Positions 1-7,114 of a stretch of DNA of 64,000 nt are shown here, one piece after another (positions within the stretch are counted from its first letter, which is position 1; each line of letters opens with the position of its first letter). The notes under the pieces are model-generated. The model was given only the letters and a program-made list of their open reading frames with translations. It made no database searches and was not told the origin of the DNA. Origin of the DNA: an uncultured Sphingomonas sp. (lineage in GTDB: Bacteria; Pseudomonadota; Alphaproteobacteria; Sphingomonadales; Sphingomonadaceae); contig NZ_CAJYHX010000025.1 in assembly GCF_913774285.1 (NCBI RefSeq), forward strand, positions 124,001 to 188,000. The letters run 5' to 3'. Made by a program: the position numbers and the translations under genes.

Positions 1-1047
1 CCGCTCGGGTATCCGCCGGTGGTGCGCCGCCCGCGCCAGATAGTCGCGGCCGATCGCGCCGAGATCGGCGGTCGCGGCGGCATGCAGCGTCTCGGGATCG
101 AGCACGGTGCGGCTGTGCGTGCCCGACGCCGCCTTCACCGCCAACGGCAAGGCCTGGAGCTCGCCGACACTCTCCACCGCCGGATGCGCGGCGAGGATGC
201 GGTCGACCAGCGTGGTGCCGGTGCGCGGCATGCCAATGATCAGGATCGGCGCCTCGGTGGGGGCGTCGGTGACGGGTGCCGCGGCGATGGCAGGCCAGCT
301 TCCGGCAACCGCGTCGACGATGGCCGCATCGCGGGCCGGATCATAGCCGAGTACCGCGCGATGCTCGGTGTTGACCTCCAGCAGGCACGCCAGCGCCTCG
401 TCGCCGCGGCCGATATCCTCCAGCTCCTTGGCGAGCGCATAGCCGGTGAGCAGCCGGTCCGCCCCCCGCGCACGCTGCTTCGTCGCCTGGAGGCGAGCGA
501 CATGGTTGCGCTCCGGCGCCTGCTTGCGGAGCCCGGCGAGCAGATGGTGGGCGCGGGCATCGTCCGGGCTGCGGGCGAGCAGCGTCTCCAGCACCGCCTC
601 GGCATCGTCGACGCGGCCGAGAAAACTCAGCGTCGCGGCGTGGTTATAGAGGAACTGGTCGTTCTCCGGCGCAAGCGCCACCGCCACCTCAAAGTGGGGC
701 AGCCCCGCCTCATGGTCGCCGAGGCGGGCATAGACGCAGCCAATGGTATCCCGCGACAGCGCGTCCGCAGGCGGGTCCGCCTCCGCCGCGGCGAGCTGCG
801 CCGCTGCATCCCCGTCGCGCCGCACCAGCGTGTAGAGGCGGGCGAGCTGCGCGCGATATTCGCCGCGCGGGTCCTGCTCCACCGCCGCCTCGATCTGACG
901 GATCGCCTCGCCGACCCCCCCCTGCTCCGCCGCGATCACGCCCAGCAGGAAGGCGCCCTCGGCGGAAGGAAGCGCCGCCGAGGCCAGCCGCGCCGCCGTA
1001 CCGAAATCCCCCTGCTCCAGCGCCGCCCGCGCCGCCGCCGCGCTCAT
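1..1047 (-). CDS. TPR-repeat sulfotransferase (3' end cut by window edge)
   Basis: The reverse strand is open from ATG at 1047 to base 1, giving 349 codons without a stop, so the C-terminus lies outside the window. The first ~180 residues are Ala/Leu-rich helical repeats of TPR type. At about residues 268-280 the motif GMPRTGTTLVDRI follows a hydrophobic strand. It is the 5'-phosphosulfate-binding loop of PAPS-dependent sulfotransferases (Sulfotransfer family), so the protein probably transfers sulfate to a protein, glycan or small molecule. The ATG overlaps the stop of the response regulator (ATGA at 1044-1047), so the gene is translationally coupled to the two-component pair upstream. The acceptor substrate cannot be read from the sequence. 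Confidence 0.85.
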   Translation of the reverse strand, partial: MSAAAARAALEQGDFGTAARLASAALPSAEGAFLLGVIAAEQGGVGEAIRQIEAAVEQDPRGEYRAQLARLYTLVRRDGDAAAQLAAAEADPPADALSRDTIGCVYARLGDHEAGLPHFEVAVALAPENDQFLYNHAATLSFLGRVDDAEAVLETLLARSPDDARAHHLLAGLRKQAPERNHVARLQATKQRARGADRLLTGYALAKELEDIGRGDEALACLLEVNTEHRAVLGYDPARDAAIVDAVAGSWPAIAAAPVTDAPTEAPILIIGMPRTGTTLVDRILAAHPAVESVGELQALPLAVKAASGTHSRTVLDPETLHAAATADLGAIGRDYLARAAHHRRIPER

Positions 1048-1961
1048 CCGGCGAGCGTCGCCACGGCGATTGCCGTCGCCGAGGCGCGGTTCTCGACGCC
1101 CATCTTCTGGAAGATCTGTTCGAGATGCTTGTTCACCGTGCGCGGGCTGATCTCCAGGATCTCGCTAATCTCGCGATTCTGCTTGCCGCGGCTGAGCCAC
1201 ACCAGCACCTCGGCCTCGCGCGAAGTGAGGCCATGGCGCTCGGCGAGGATGCGTTCGGCATCGCCCTCGCGCTTTTCGGTCAGGCGGAACAGCCATTCGC
1301 GCGCGCTGGTCTGGCGCAGGAAGCTGCACTGGAGCGTGCTGTCGCCGATCTGCAGCGTCGCCTGCGCGCCGGGCGGCACCGCCGGATCCTGCAGCCGCCG
1401 CACGATCGCGGCGAGTTCGTCGGGCAAGTCCAGTGCCCGGGGCGACCAGTCGGGGAACAGCCGTTCGATGGTCTCGGCGGCGAGCGGGGTCAGCCAGCCG
1501 GTCTGCCCCTCTCCGTCCACGGCAAAGGAGGGCCGCCCGGCGGTATCGAGCGCGAGCTGGCTGCTCTGCGCAATCCGCGCATTGGCAAGGTGCACCGAGA
1601 CGCGCGCCAGCAGCTCGTCCACCACGATCGGCTTGTGGACATAATCGACCGCGCCCGCATCGAGCCCGCGCACGACATGCTCGCTCTCGGTCAGCCCGGT
1701 CATGAAGATCACCGGCACCTGGCGGAAGCGGCCGTCCTGCTTGATCCGCCGCGTGGTGCTGAACCCGTCGAGCCCCGGCATCACCGCGTCCATCAGGATC
1801 AGGTCGGGCGTGCCATGCTCCAGCAGTTCCAGCGCGGCGAGCCCGTCGACCGCGATCAGCACCGTCATCCCGGCCTGCTCCAGGGTCGCGGTGAGGAAGC
1901 GGAGCGATTCGGGGGTGTCGTCCACCACCAGGATCGTGGCGCCGGGATCGCTAGCCGACAT
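1044..1961 (-). CDS. Response regulator, receiver plus LuxR-type HTH
   Basis: A 305-residue protein. The N-terminal receiver has the acidic pair VVDD (D14, D15), phospho-acceptor D58 in LILMDAVMPG and the conserved lysine in VHKPI. A middle segment of ~100 residues (about 135-235) matches no domain I recognise. The C-terminal ~60 residues (LTSREAEVLVWLSRGK, then SPRTVNKHLEQIF) form a LuxR/NarL-type DNA-binding helix-turn-helix. It is therefore a phosphorylation-controlled transcription factor. Its start overlaps the 3' end of the hybrid kinase gene by 11 bp, which makes that kinase the obvious partner. The target genes are unknown. The divergent guanidine operon and the coupled sulfotransferase are the nearest candidates. 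Confidence 0.9.
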   Translation of the reverse strand: MSASDPGATILVVDDTPESLRFLTATLEQAGMTVLIAVDGLAALELLEHGTPDLILMDAVMPGLDGFSTTRRIKQDGRFRQVPVIFMTGLTESEHVVRGLDAGAVDYVHKPIVVDELLARVSVHLANARIAQSSQLALDTAGRPSFAVDGEGQTGWLTPLAAETIERLFPDWSPRALDLPDELAAIVRRLQDPAVPPGAQATLQIGDSTLQCSFLRQTSAREWLFRLTEKREGDAERILAERHGLTSREAEVLVWLSRGKQNREISEILEISPRTVNKHLEQIFQKMGVENRASATAIAVATLAG

Positions 1962-3513
1962 CGTCGAGCGTCCTTGCCAGCCCGCGCAGATCGAACGCCT
2001 CGAGCTGCGGCCGCAGCCGCGCGACGAGGTCGGCGCTTTCGGGAACCTCCCTCTCCAAGCTCACGAGTGTCGTTTCGATTCCACGGACATGCCCGAGCTT
2101 CATAAAGCGGCGCAGCGCATCGAGATAGGGCACCGCCGACTCAGGGAGTGCCATCGGTGGACGGGGCGGCGCGGCGGGCGGCTCCGCATCCTCGACGATC
2201 CAGTCGAGCCCGAGCTGACGCGCGATCATGTCGAGCAGCGCGTCGAGATCGACCGGCTTGGTGAGGAAGGCATCGTGCGCGCGGCGGCCGTCGCGGCCGG
2301 CATGGAACTCATGCGCATTGGCCGAGACCATCACGATGCGCAGGGCGGGGCCAAATCGCGCGCGGAGCTGCTCGGCGATATCCCAGCCGCTGGTGCCGGG
2401 CATCTGGATGTCGAGCAGCACGAGATCGGGCGAACAATGTTCGGCCAGCGCGAGCCCCGCCGTGCCGCCGCTCGCCTCGAACACCGAGAAGCCGAGCGGG
2501 CGCAGCAGATGGTTGACCACGGTCGTCTGCGCCGGGCTGTCGTCGATCACCAGGATGGTCTTCTGCGGCCCCTGATAGCCGGTGACGCGGCGATAGGCGG
2601 CGGCCCCGGCGGGCGCTTCGATCGGTTCGGGCAGCAGCAGGCGGAGGAGGAAGCTGCTGCCCTTCCCTACTTCGCTCGTCACCGTCACCTCACCGCCGAG
2701 GATGCGGGCGAGCACGCGGGTGATCGCGAGCCCGAGCCCGATGCCCGGCTGCATTACGGTGTCGGGCTCGCGGCCACGCTCGAACGGCTCGAAGATGCGT
2801 TCGAGGTCCTCGGGCGGGATGCCGGGGCCGGTATCGCGGACCTCGATCGCGGCGCTCTGGCTGCGATAGCGTATCGTGAGCGTCGCGCCGCCCTTGTCGG
2901 TATATTTGATCGCGTTGGACAGCAGGTTGATCAGGATCTGCCGCAGTCGCTTCTCGTCGGTACGGACATAGGCGGGCAGCCGCCCCTCGACGACATAGTC
3001 GAGCGACAGCCCCTTGGCCGATGCCTGGACGCGGAACATCTCCACCACCTGGTCGAGCAGGGCGGGCAGCCGGACCAACTCCTGCCGCACCTGCAGCACG
3101 CCGCTTTCGACGCGCGAGATGTCGAGCAGTCCCTCGACGAGGTTGGTGAGGTGCTCGGCCGAGCGGCGGATCACTCCGCCCGCCTCGCGCGGCGGGATCG
3201 AATCGCCGCGCTCCAGCAGCTGGGCATAGCCATAAATGGCGTTGAGCGGCGAGCGGATCTCGTGGCTGACCGCCACCAGATAGCGCGTCTTGGCAGCATT
3301 GGCGGCCTCGGCGGTTTCCTTGGCCTTGGCGAGCGCGGCTTCGGTTTCCTGGTGCGCGGCAATCTCGGCGCAGAGCCGTTCGGTCTGCGCGCGATTCACG
3401 GCCTCGGCGGCACGATGGCCCTCGCGCGCCTTCAGGAACAGCCGGGCAAAGGTCGCGGCAACGGCCAGCGCGAGCCCCAGGCAGATCGTTCCGAGGATGC
3501 GCGCCATCGCCAT
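1951..3513 (-). CDS. Hybrid sensor histidine kinase
   Basis: From the chosen ATG the protein has 520 residues. There is one membrane segment (about 4-22), a coiled-coil linker (about 28-75), a HisKA box with H84 in AVSHEIRSPL, and a HATPase domain with N-box (N200), DTGPGIP and GIGLGLAI. A receiver domain has IDDS and phospho-acceptor D368 in LVLLDIQMPG. A ~90-residue helical tail follows. No periplasmic sensor domain is visible. The start was set at 3513 because an upstream extension to 3606 would translate a repeat element (PLPRPLPQAEGE-like) and because AGGCGAGG lies just before this ATG. The gene overlaps the response regulator by 11 bp. Confidence 0.88.
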   Translation of the reverse strand: MAMARILGTICLGLALAVAATFARLFLKAREGHRAAEAVNRAQTERLCAEIAAHQETEAALAKAKETAEAANAAKTRYLVAVSHEIRSPLNAIYGYAQLLERGDSIPPREAGGVIRRSAEHLTNLVEGLLDISRVESGVLQVRQELVRLPALLDQVVEMFRVQASAKGLSLDYVVEGRLPAYVRTDEKRLRQILINLLSNAIKYTDKGGATLTIRYRSQSAAIEVRDTGPGIPPEDLERIFEPFERGREPDTVMQPGIGLGLAITRVLARILGGEVTVTSEVGKGSSFLLRLLLPEPIEAPAGAAAYRRVTGYQGPQKTILVIDDSPAQTTVVNHLLRPLGFSVFEASGGTAGLALAEHCSPDLVLLDIQMPGTSGWDIAEQLRARFGPALRIVMVSANAHEFHAGRDGRRAHDAFLTKPVDLDALLDMIARQLGLDWIVEDAEPPAAPPRPPMALPESAVPYLDALRRFMKLGHVRGIETTLVSLEREVPESADLVARLRPQLEAFDLRGLARTLDDVG

Positions 3514-3558
3514 GGGGTTAGCCGCCTCGCCTTGAGAGCGCGGCGGTATCCATTTGCG

Positions 3559-3599
3559 CTCCCCTTCCGCTTGCGGGAGGGGACGGGGGAGGGGCTGAG
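3559..3599. repeat. Short GC-rich palindromic intergenic repeat
   Basis: CCCCTTCCGC at 3561-3570 pairs with GCGGGAGGGG at 3573-3582 (one G-U), followed by GACGGGGGAGGGGCTG. Such elements, translating as PLPRPLPQAEGE, are common dispersed repeats between genes of sphingomonads and other high-GC bacteria. It separates the kinase start from the guanidine operon promoter. Only this copy is clear in the window. Confidence 0.6.
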
Positions 3600-3649
3600 A
3601 CGGCATGGCGCATCTTCCACGTCATTCCCTCCCCCAGCCCCGTTTCAGG

Positions 3650-3693
3650 TGAACGACGCCCCGCGTCGTTCAGATCAGGCCGGGGGCCTGATC
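3650..3693. repeat. Two abutting perfect hairpins
   Basis: TGAACGACGC-CCC-GCGTCGTTCA (3650-3672, 10-bp stem) is followed without a gap by GATCAGGCC-GGG-GGCCTGATC (3673-3693, 9-bp stem). Both have 3-nt loops. They lie between divergent transcription units and well upstream of the mapped-looking promoter at 3804-3833. There is no U-tract. Their role is unknown. A repeat element or an attenuating or insulating structure is possible. Confidence 0.6.
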
Positions 3694-3803
3694 GACCTGC
3701 AACGCGCAAGCGGGAGTGGAGCGCGAGAGAAAGGCGCGCCGACCCACCCCGGAACCGGGGTTCGCCCGTGCCTGAATGACGCATTGCAGCATCACGATTT
3801 GGG

Positions 3804-3833
3804 GTGACACATGCCATACGACCTGCCTATAAG
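3804..3833 (+). promoter_or_regulatory. Predicted sigma70-type promoter of the guanidine/urea operon
   Basis: GTGACA (3804-3809) and TATAAG (3828-3833) are 18 bp apart, a reasonable -35/-10 pair. The start point would fall at about 3840, inside the palindromic operator at 3837-3862, which is the classical geometry for repression. A further inverted repeat, ATACGAC (3816-3822) with GTCGTAT (3833-3839), spans the spacer and -10. The 5' leader would be ~85 nt. Confidence 0.5.
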
Positions 3834-3836
3834 TCG

Positions 3837-3862
3837 TATTACTGGATCTAGCAAACGTAATA
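3837..3862. promoter_or_regulatory. Operator TATTAC-N14-GTAATA (copy 1)
   Basis: TATTAC (3837-3842) and GTAATA (3857-3862) are exact inverted half-sites separated by 14 bp. The identical arrangement recurs at 6589-6614, just before the NikR-like gene of the same operon. NikR-family ribbon-helix-helix tetramers bind widely spaced short half-sites (GTATGA-N16-TCATAC in E. coli), so this is the likely binding site of that regulator. The assignment is inferred from repetition and context. Confidence 0.7.
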
Positions 3863-3926
3863 TCGGTTGCGACCGTCCGGCGGCTGAAATTCGCGCTTTC
3901 TCGCGCTGCGAAGATGGGGGTCGATC

Positions 3927-5006
3927 ATGACAGTATGGGGTTCCAAGGCGCGGATCGCGGTGGCGGCGGTGGCGATGCTGGCGACGGCGTCGTGCGGCGG
4001 TAGCGGCACTGCACCAAAGGCGCGGACCGAGTTCAACATCGGCTGGTCGATCTATGCGGGCTGGATGCCCTGGCCCTATGCCGAACAGGCGGGCATCGTG
4101 AAGAAATGGGCCGACAAGTACGGCGTGAAGATCCACTTCACCCAGGTGAACGACTATGTCGAGTCGGTGAACCAGTTCAACGCCGGCAAGCTGGACGGCG
4201 TGACCGTCACCAACATGGATGCGCTCACCATCCCCGCCGCCGGCGGCAAGGATACCAGTGCGATCATCCTGGGCGATTACTCCAACGGCAATGACGGCAT
4301 CGTGCTCAAGAACGCTAAGAGCCTCGCCGACATCAAGGACCGCACCGTCTATCTCGTCGAGCTGTCGGTCTCGCACTACCTCCTCGCGCGCGGGCTCTCC
4401 ACGGTGGGCCTGCAGCTCTCGGACGTGAAGACGGTCAACACCTCGGACGCGGACATCGTCGGCGCCTTCGCCAACCCGGCCGCCACCGCCGTGGTCACCT
4501 GGAACCCGCAGCTGACCGAAGTCGCCAAGCTGCCCGGCGCCACCAAGGTGTTCGACTCGAGCCAGGTCCCCGCCGAGATCCTCGACCTGCTCGCCGTCGA
4601 CACCGCGACGCTCAAGGCCAACCCGAACCTGGGCAAGGCGCTGGCCGGCATCTGGTACGAGACGATCCAGCTGATGCAGAAGAAGGACGCTGCCGGCGCC
4701 GCCGCCCGCGCCGCGATGGCCAAGCTGGCGGGCGCCACCCCGCAGGCGTTCGACGCGCAGCTCGCCACCACGCACCTCTACGGCACGCCGCAGGATGCCG
4801 TGGCGGCGGTCAAGTCGCCCGCGATCGGCGCGACCATGGTGAAGGTGCGCGACTTCAGCTTCTCCAAGGGGCTGTTCGGCCAGGGCGCCAAGTCGGCCGA
4901 CGCGATCGGCATTTCGGTGCCGGGCAAGACGATCGGTAATGCCAACAACGTCAAGCTGCGCTTCGACCCGACCTATATGGAGCTGGCCGCGGCCGGCAAG
5001 CTCTGA
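3927..5006 (+). CDS. ABC transporter substrate-binding lipoprotein (guanidine/urea-linked)
   Basis: A 359-residue exported protein. An N-terminal hydrophobic segment ends in TASCGG, with C23 as probable lipid-anchored cysteine. The mature part starts FNIGWSIYAGWMPWPY and resembles NMT1/taurine-type periplasmic binding proteins that occur in operons annotated as urea carboxylase-related. It would capture the substrate for the permease and ATPase encoded directly downstream (13-bp gap). It is the first gene of the operon and is preceded by a promoter and operator. Guanidine is the favoured substrate from the downstream enzymes, but the binding protein alone does not prove it. Confidence 0.85.
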   Translation: MTVWGSKARIAVAAVAMLATASCGGSGTAPKARTEFNIGWSIYAGWMPWPYAEQAGIVKKWADKYGVKIHFTQVNDYVESVNQFNAGKLDGVTVTNMDALTIPAAGGKDTSAIILGDYSNGNDGIVLKNAKSLADIKDRTVYLVELSVSHYLLARGLSTVGLQLSDVKTVNTSDADIVGAFANPAATAVVTWNPQLTEVAKLPGATKVFDSSQVPAEILDLLAVDTATLKANPNLGKALAGIWYETIQLMQKKDAAGAAARAAMAKLAGATPQAFDAQLATTHLYGTPQDAVAAVKSPAIGATMVKVRDFSFSKGLFGQGAKSADAIGISVPGKTIGNANNVKLRFDPTYMELAAAGKL

Positions 5007-5019
5007 GGCCGGACCCTCT

Positions 5020-5835
5020 ATGCGCTGGGTGAACATCCGTCCCCGCCGCCGCACCGGCTGGCTGCTGGGGAGCCTGCCGCTGCTGCTCGCGGCGATCGTC
5101 TACCTCTTCGCCTCGGCCGCGCGGCATGCCGAGAATCCCTCGGACAAGCTGCTGCCCACCCCCGGCGCGATGGTCGAGGCGATGCACGGCCTGCTCGCCC
5201 AGGCCGACCCCTTAAGCGGCCGGCTGATCTTCTGGGCGGATACGGTGGCGAGCCTGGAACGGCTGGGCCTCGCGCTCGGCATCTGCGCGCTGTCGGCGCT
5301 GCTCGTCGGCATGGTGCTGGGCGTGCTCCCCGCCGCCCGCGCCACCTTCGGCGCGCTGGTCACGACGATCGCGGTGATCCCGCCGATCGCGCTGCTGCCG
5401 ATCCTGTTCATCGTCTTCGGGCTGGGCGATACCGCCAAGGTCGCGCTGATCGTGATCGGCGTCACCCCCTTCCTGATCCGCGATCTCGCCGACCACATCA
5501 CCGCGATTCCGCAGGAGCAGCTGATCAAGGCGCAGACGCTCGGCGCGAGCAGTTGGCAGCTCGCCCTCCGCGTGGCCCTGCCCCAGGCGTTACCCAGGCT
5601 GATCGCCGGCATCCGCCTCTCGCTAGGTCCCGCCTGGGTCTACCTGATCTCGGCCGAGGCGATCGCGTCGGACATCGGCCTCGGCTACCGCATCTTCCTC
5701 GTGCGGCGCTATCTCTCGATGGACATCATCATTCCGTATGTCGCCTGGATCTCGGTCCTCGCCATCCTGATGGACGTGGCGCTGGCCCAGCTGAGCAAGC
5801 GCGCCTTCGCCTGGGCGCATGGAGCCGGCCGATGA
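5020..5835 (+). CDS. ABC transporter permease (guanidine/urea-linked)
   Basis: A 271-residue integral membrane protein of the BPD-transport inner-membrane family (SsuC/TauC-like). Several hydrophobic segments are visible from residue 15 onwards. The cytoplasmic EAA loop that docks the ATPase is seen as IPQEQLIKAQTLGASSWQLA, followed by ALPQALPRLIAGIR. The start at 5020 was chosen because it lies 13 bp after the binding-protein stop. A longer in-frame start at 4939 would read back into that gene. Its stop overlaps the ATPase ATG (ATGA at 5832-5835). Confidence 0.88.
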   Translation: MRWVNIRPRRRTGWLLGSLPLLLAAIVYLFASAARHAENPSDKLLPTPGAMVEAMHGLLAQADPLSGRLIFWADTVASLERLGLALGICALSALLVGMVLGVLPAARATFGALVTTIAVIPPIALLPILFIVFGLGDTAKVALIVIGVTPFLIRDLADHITAIPQEQLIKAQTLGASSWQLALRVALPQALPRLIAGIRLSLGPAWVYLISAEAIASDIGLGYRIFLVRRYLSMDIIIPYVAWISVLAILMDVALAQLSKRAFAWAHGAGR

Positions 5836-6638
5836 GCGCGCTCCTCTCCTTCCAGAATGTCTGGCTCGAATATGGCGACAAGGTCGTGCTCGAACGCGTC
5901 GAGCTCGACATCGCCGAGCGCAGCTTCGTCTCGATCGTCGGTCCCTCGGGGGCGGGCAAGAGCAGCTTCCTGCGGCTGGCGCTCGGCCAAGAGCGGCCGA
6001 CGCGGGGCAAGATTCTGCTCGACGGCACGCTGCTCCCCGGCGAATGCGGCCCCGATCGCGGCGTGGTGTTCCAGCGCTACTCGGTGTTCCCGCACCTGAG
6101 TGCGCTCAGGAACGTGATGTTCGAGCGCGAGTGTGTCGGCGCCCCACTCACCGCCCGGCTGTTCGGCGCCGCCCGCCGCCGCGCCCGCGACGAGGCCGCC
6201 GCGATGCTCGCCGAGGTGGGCCTGGGCGACGCGCTCGACCTCTATCCCGCCCAGCTCTCTGGCGGCATGCAGCAGCGGCTCGCCATCGCGCAGGCGCTGA
6301 TCGCGCGGCCGCGCGTGCTGCTGCTCGACGAGCCGTTCGGCGCGCTCGATCCCGGCATCCGGCAGGACATGCACCGGCTGATCCTCAAGCTGTGGGAGGA
6401 GCATGCGCTCACCGTGCTGATGGTCACCCACGACATTTCCGAGGCGTTCAACCTAGGCACCCGCGTGCTCACCTTCGACAAGCGCCGCGTCGATCCCCAC
6501 GCCCCGCACCGCTTCGGCGCGACCGCCGTCTACGACCTCCACCTCACCCGCAAGCGGCGCGAGGCGATCGTCGAGGCGCAGCAGGAAGTATTACGATTGA
6601 CAGAATCAGTAATAACCAGGAAAGAGGAATCACTGTGA
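5832..6638 (+). CDS. ABC transporter ATP-binding protein (guanidine/urea-linked)
   Basis: A 268-residue ATPase that would power import together with the preceding permease and binding protein. It has Walker A GPSGAGKSS (37-45), Q-loop VVFQRYS, signature LSGGMQQRLAIAQAL (from 142), Walker B VLLLDEPFGALDP (D166, E167) and the H-loop VTHDIS. The start ATG overlaps the permease stop. The last 50 bp carry the second TATTAC-N14-GTAATA palindrome, so the C-terminal codons double as a regulatory site. The stop TGA overlaps the GTG start of the NikR-like gene (GTGA at 6635-6638). Confidence 0.9.
   Translation: MSALLSFQNVWLEYGDKVVLERVELDIAERSFVSIVGPSGAGKSSFLRLALGQERPTRGKILLDGTLLPGECGPDRGVVFQRYSVFPHLSALRNVMFERECVGAPLTARLFGAARRRARDEAAAMLAEVGLGDALDLYPAQLSGGMQQRLAIAQALIARPRVLLLDEPFGALDPGIRQDMHRLILKLWEEHALTVLMVTHDISEAFNLGTRVLTFDKRRVDPHAPHRFGATAVYDLHLTRKRREAIVEAQQEVLRLTESVITRKEESL
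6589..6614. promoter_or_regulatory. Operator TATTAC-N14-GTAATA (copy 2, inside the ATPase gene)
   Basis: TATTAC (6589-6594) and GTAATA (6609-6614) with a 14-bp spacer, identical in half-sites and spacing to the site at 3837-3862. It lies 20 bp before the GTG start of the NikR-like gene and contains TTGACA (6597-6602) in its spacer. No convincing -10 follows at 16-18 bp. It could autoregulate an internal promoter or act as a second site for looping with the promoter operator 2.75 kb away. Confidence 0.65.
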
Positions 6639-7114
6639 AGGAACCCTCCTCCTCCCTCGCCCGGCTCAGCATGAGCCTGCCCGCCGAACTCTTCCGCCAG
6701 CTCGATGAAATGGTGGAAGACCGGGGGCTGCCCTCGCGCTCGCAGCTGATCGCCGAGCTGATCCGCGACGAGCTTGCCGAGCAGAGCGCCGCCTCGCGCC
6801 CCGAGGAGATGCTCGCGGGCACGATCACGCTCGTCTACCGCGCCGATCTCGGCCGGGTGCGCCACCAGCTGGCGCAGACGCAGAGCGAGTATCTGAAGGA
6901 GGTCATCTCCTCGCAGCACGTGTTCCTGGAGGACGACCAGTCGCTCGAGGTGCTGCTGGTCCAGGGGCCGGCGCGGCGCCTGCGCGACCTGTGCGATGCG
7001 CTGCGCAAGGTGCGCGGCGTGCAGCAATTGCGCCTCTTCACCACCACCGCGCTGCTGCCCCCGCTCCACGAGCAGGACGAGGCGGCGGCCCCAACCGGGA
7101 GCAAGGCGGCATGA
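6635..7114 (+). CDS. NikR-like ribbon-helix-helix repressor without a nickel site
   Basis: 159 residues from a GTG start, chosen for the AGGAAAGAGGA ribosome-binding site and the GTGA overlap with the ATPase stop. The N-terminus (RLSMSLPAELFRQLDEMVED, then SRSQLIAELIRDEL) is a CopG/NikR ribbon-helix-helix. Residues ~60-135 are the ACT-like NikR C-domain. Aligned to E. coli NikR, the ligands His76, His89 and Cys95 are S84, F97 and S103, and only His87 is kept (H95). Nickel sensing is therefore unlikely. Paired palindromes at the promoter and just before this gene suggest it represses the operon and itself. A ligand from the guanidine or urea pathway is my inference. Confidence 0.8.
   Translation: MKEPSSSLARLSMSLPAELFRQLDEMVEDRGLPSRSQLIAELIRDELAEQSAASRPEEMLAGTITLVYRADLGRVRHQLAQTQSEYLKEVISSQHVFLEDDQSLEVLLVQGPARRLRDLCDALRKVRGVQQLRLFTTTALLPPLHEQDEAAAPTGSKAA

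Noticed and set aside
19..1644. A 541-codon forward frame at the left edge
   Set aside because: It is antisense to the sulfotransferase and response regulator, which have recognisable motifs on the reverse strand.
3514..3606. Longer N-terminus of the hybrid kinase starting at 3606
   Set aside because: The extra 31 residues translate a dispersed palindromic repeat (PLPRPLPQAEGE). A better ribosome-binding site precedes the ATG at 3513.
3640..3926. Guanidine riboswitch in the operon leader
   Set aside because: I looked for guanidine-I (ykkC) conserved segments and for paired ACGR-loop hairpins of guanidine-II and found neither. The tandem hairpins at 3650-3693 have CCC and GGG loops and precede the likely transcription start. 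A covariance-model search would settle it.
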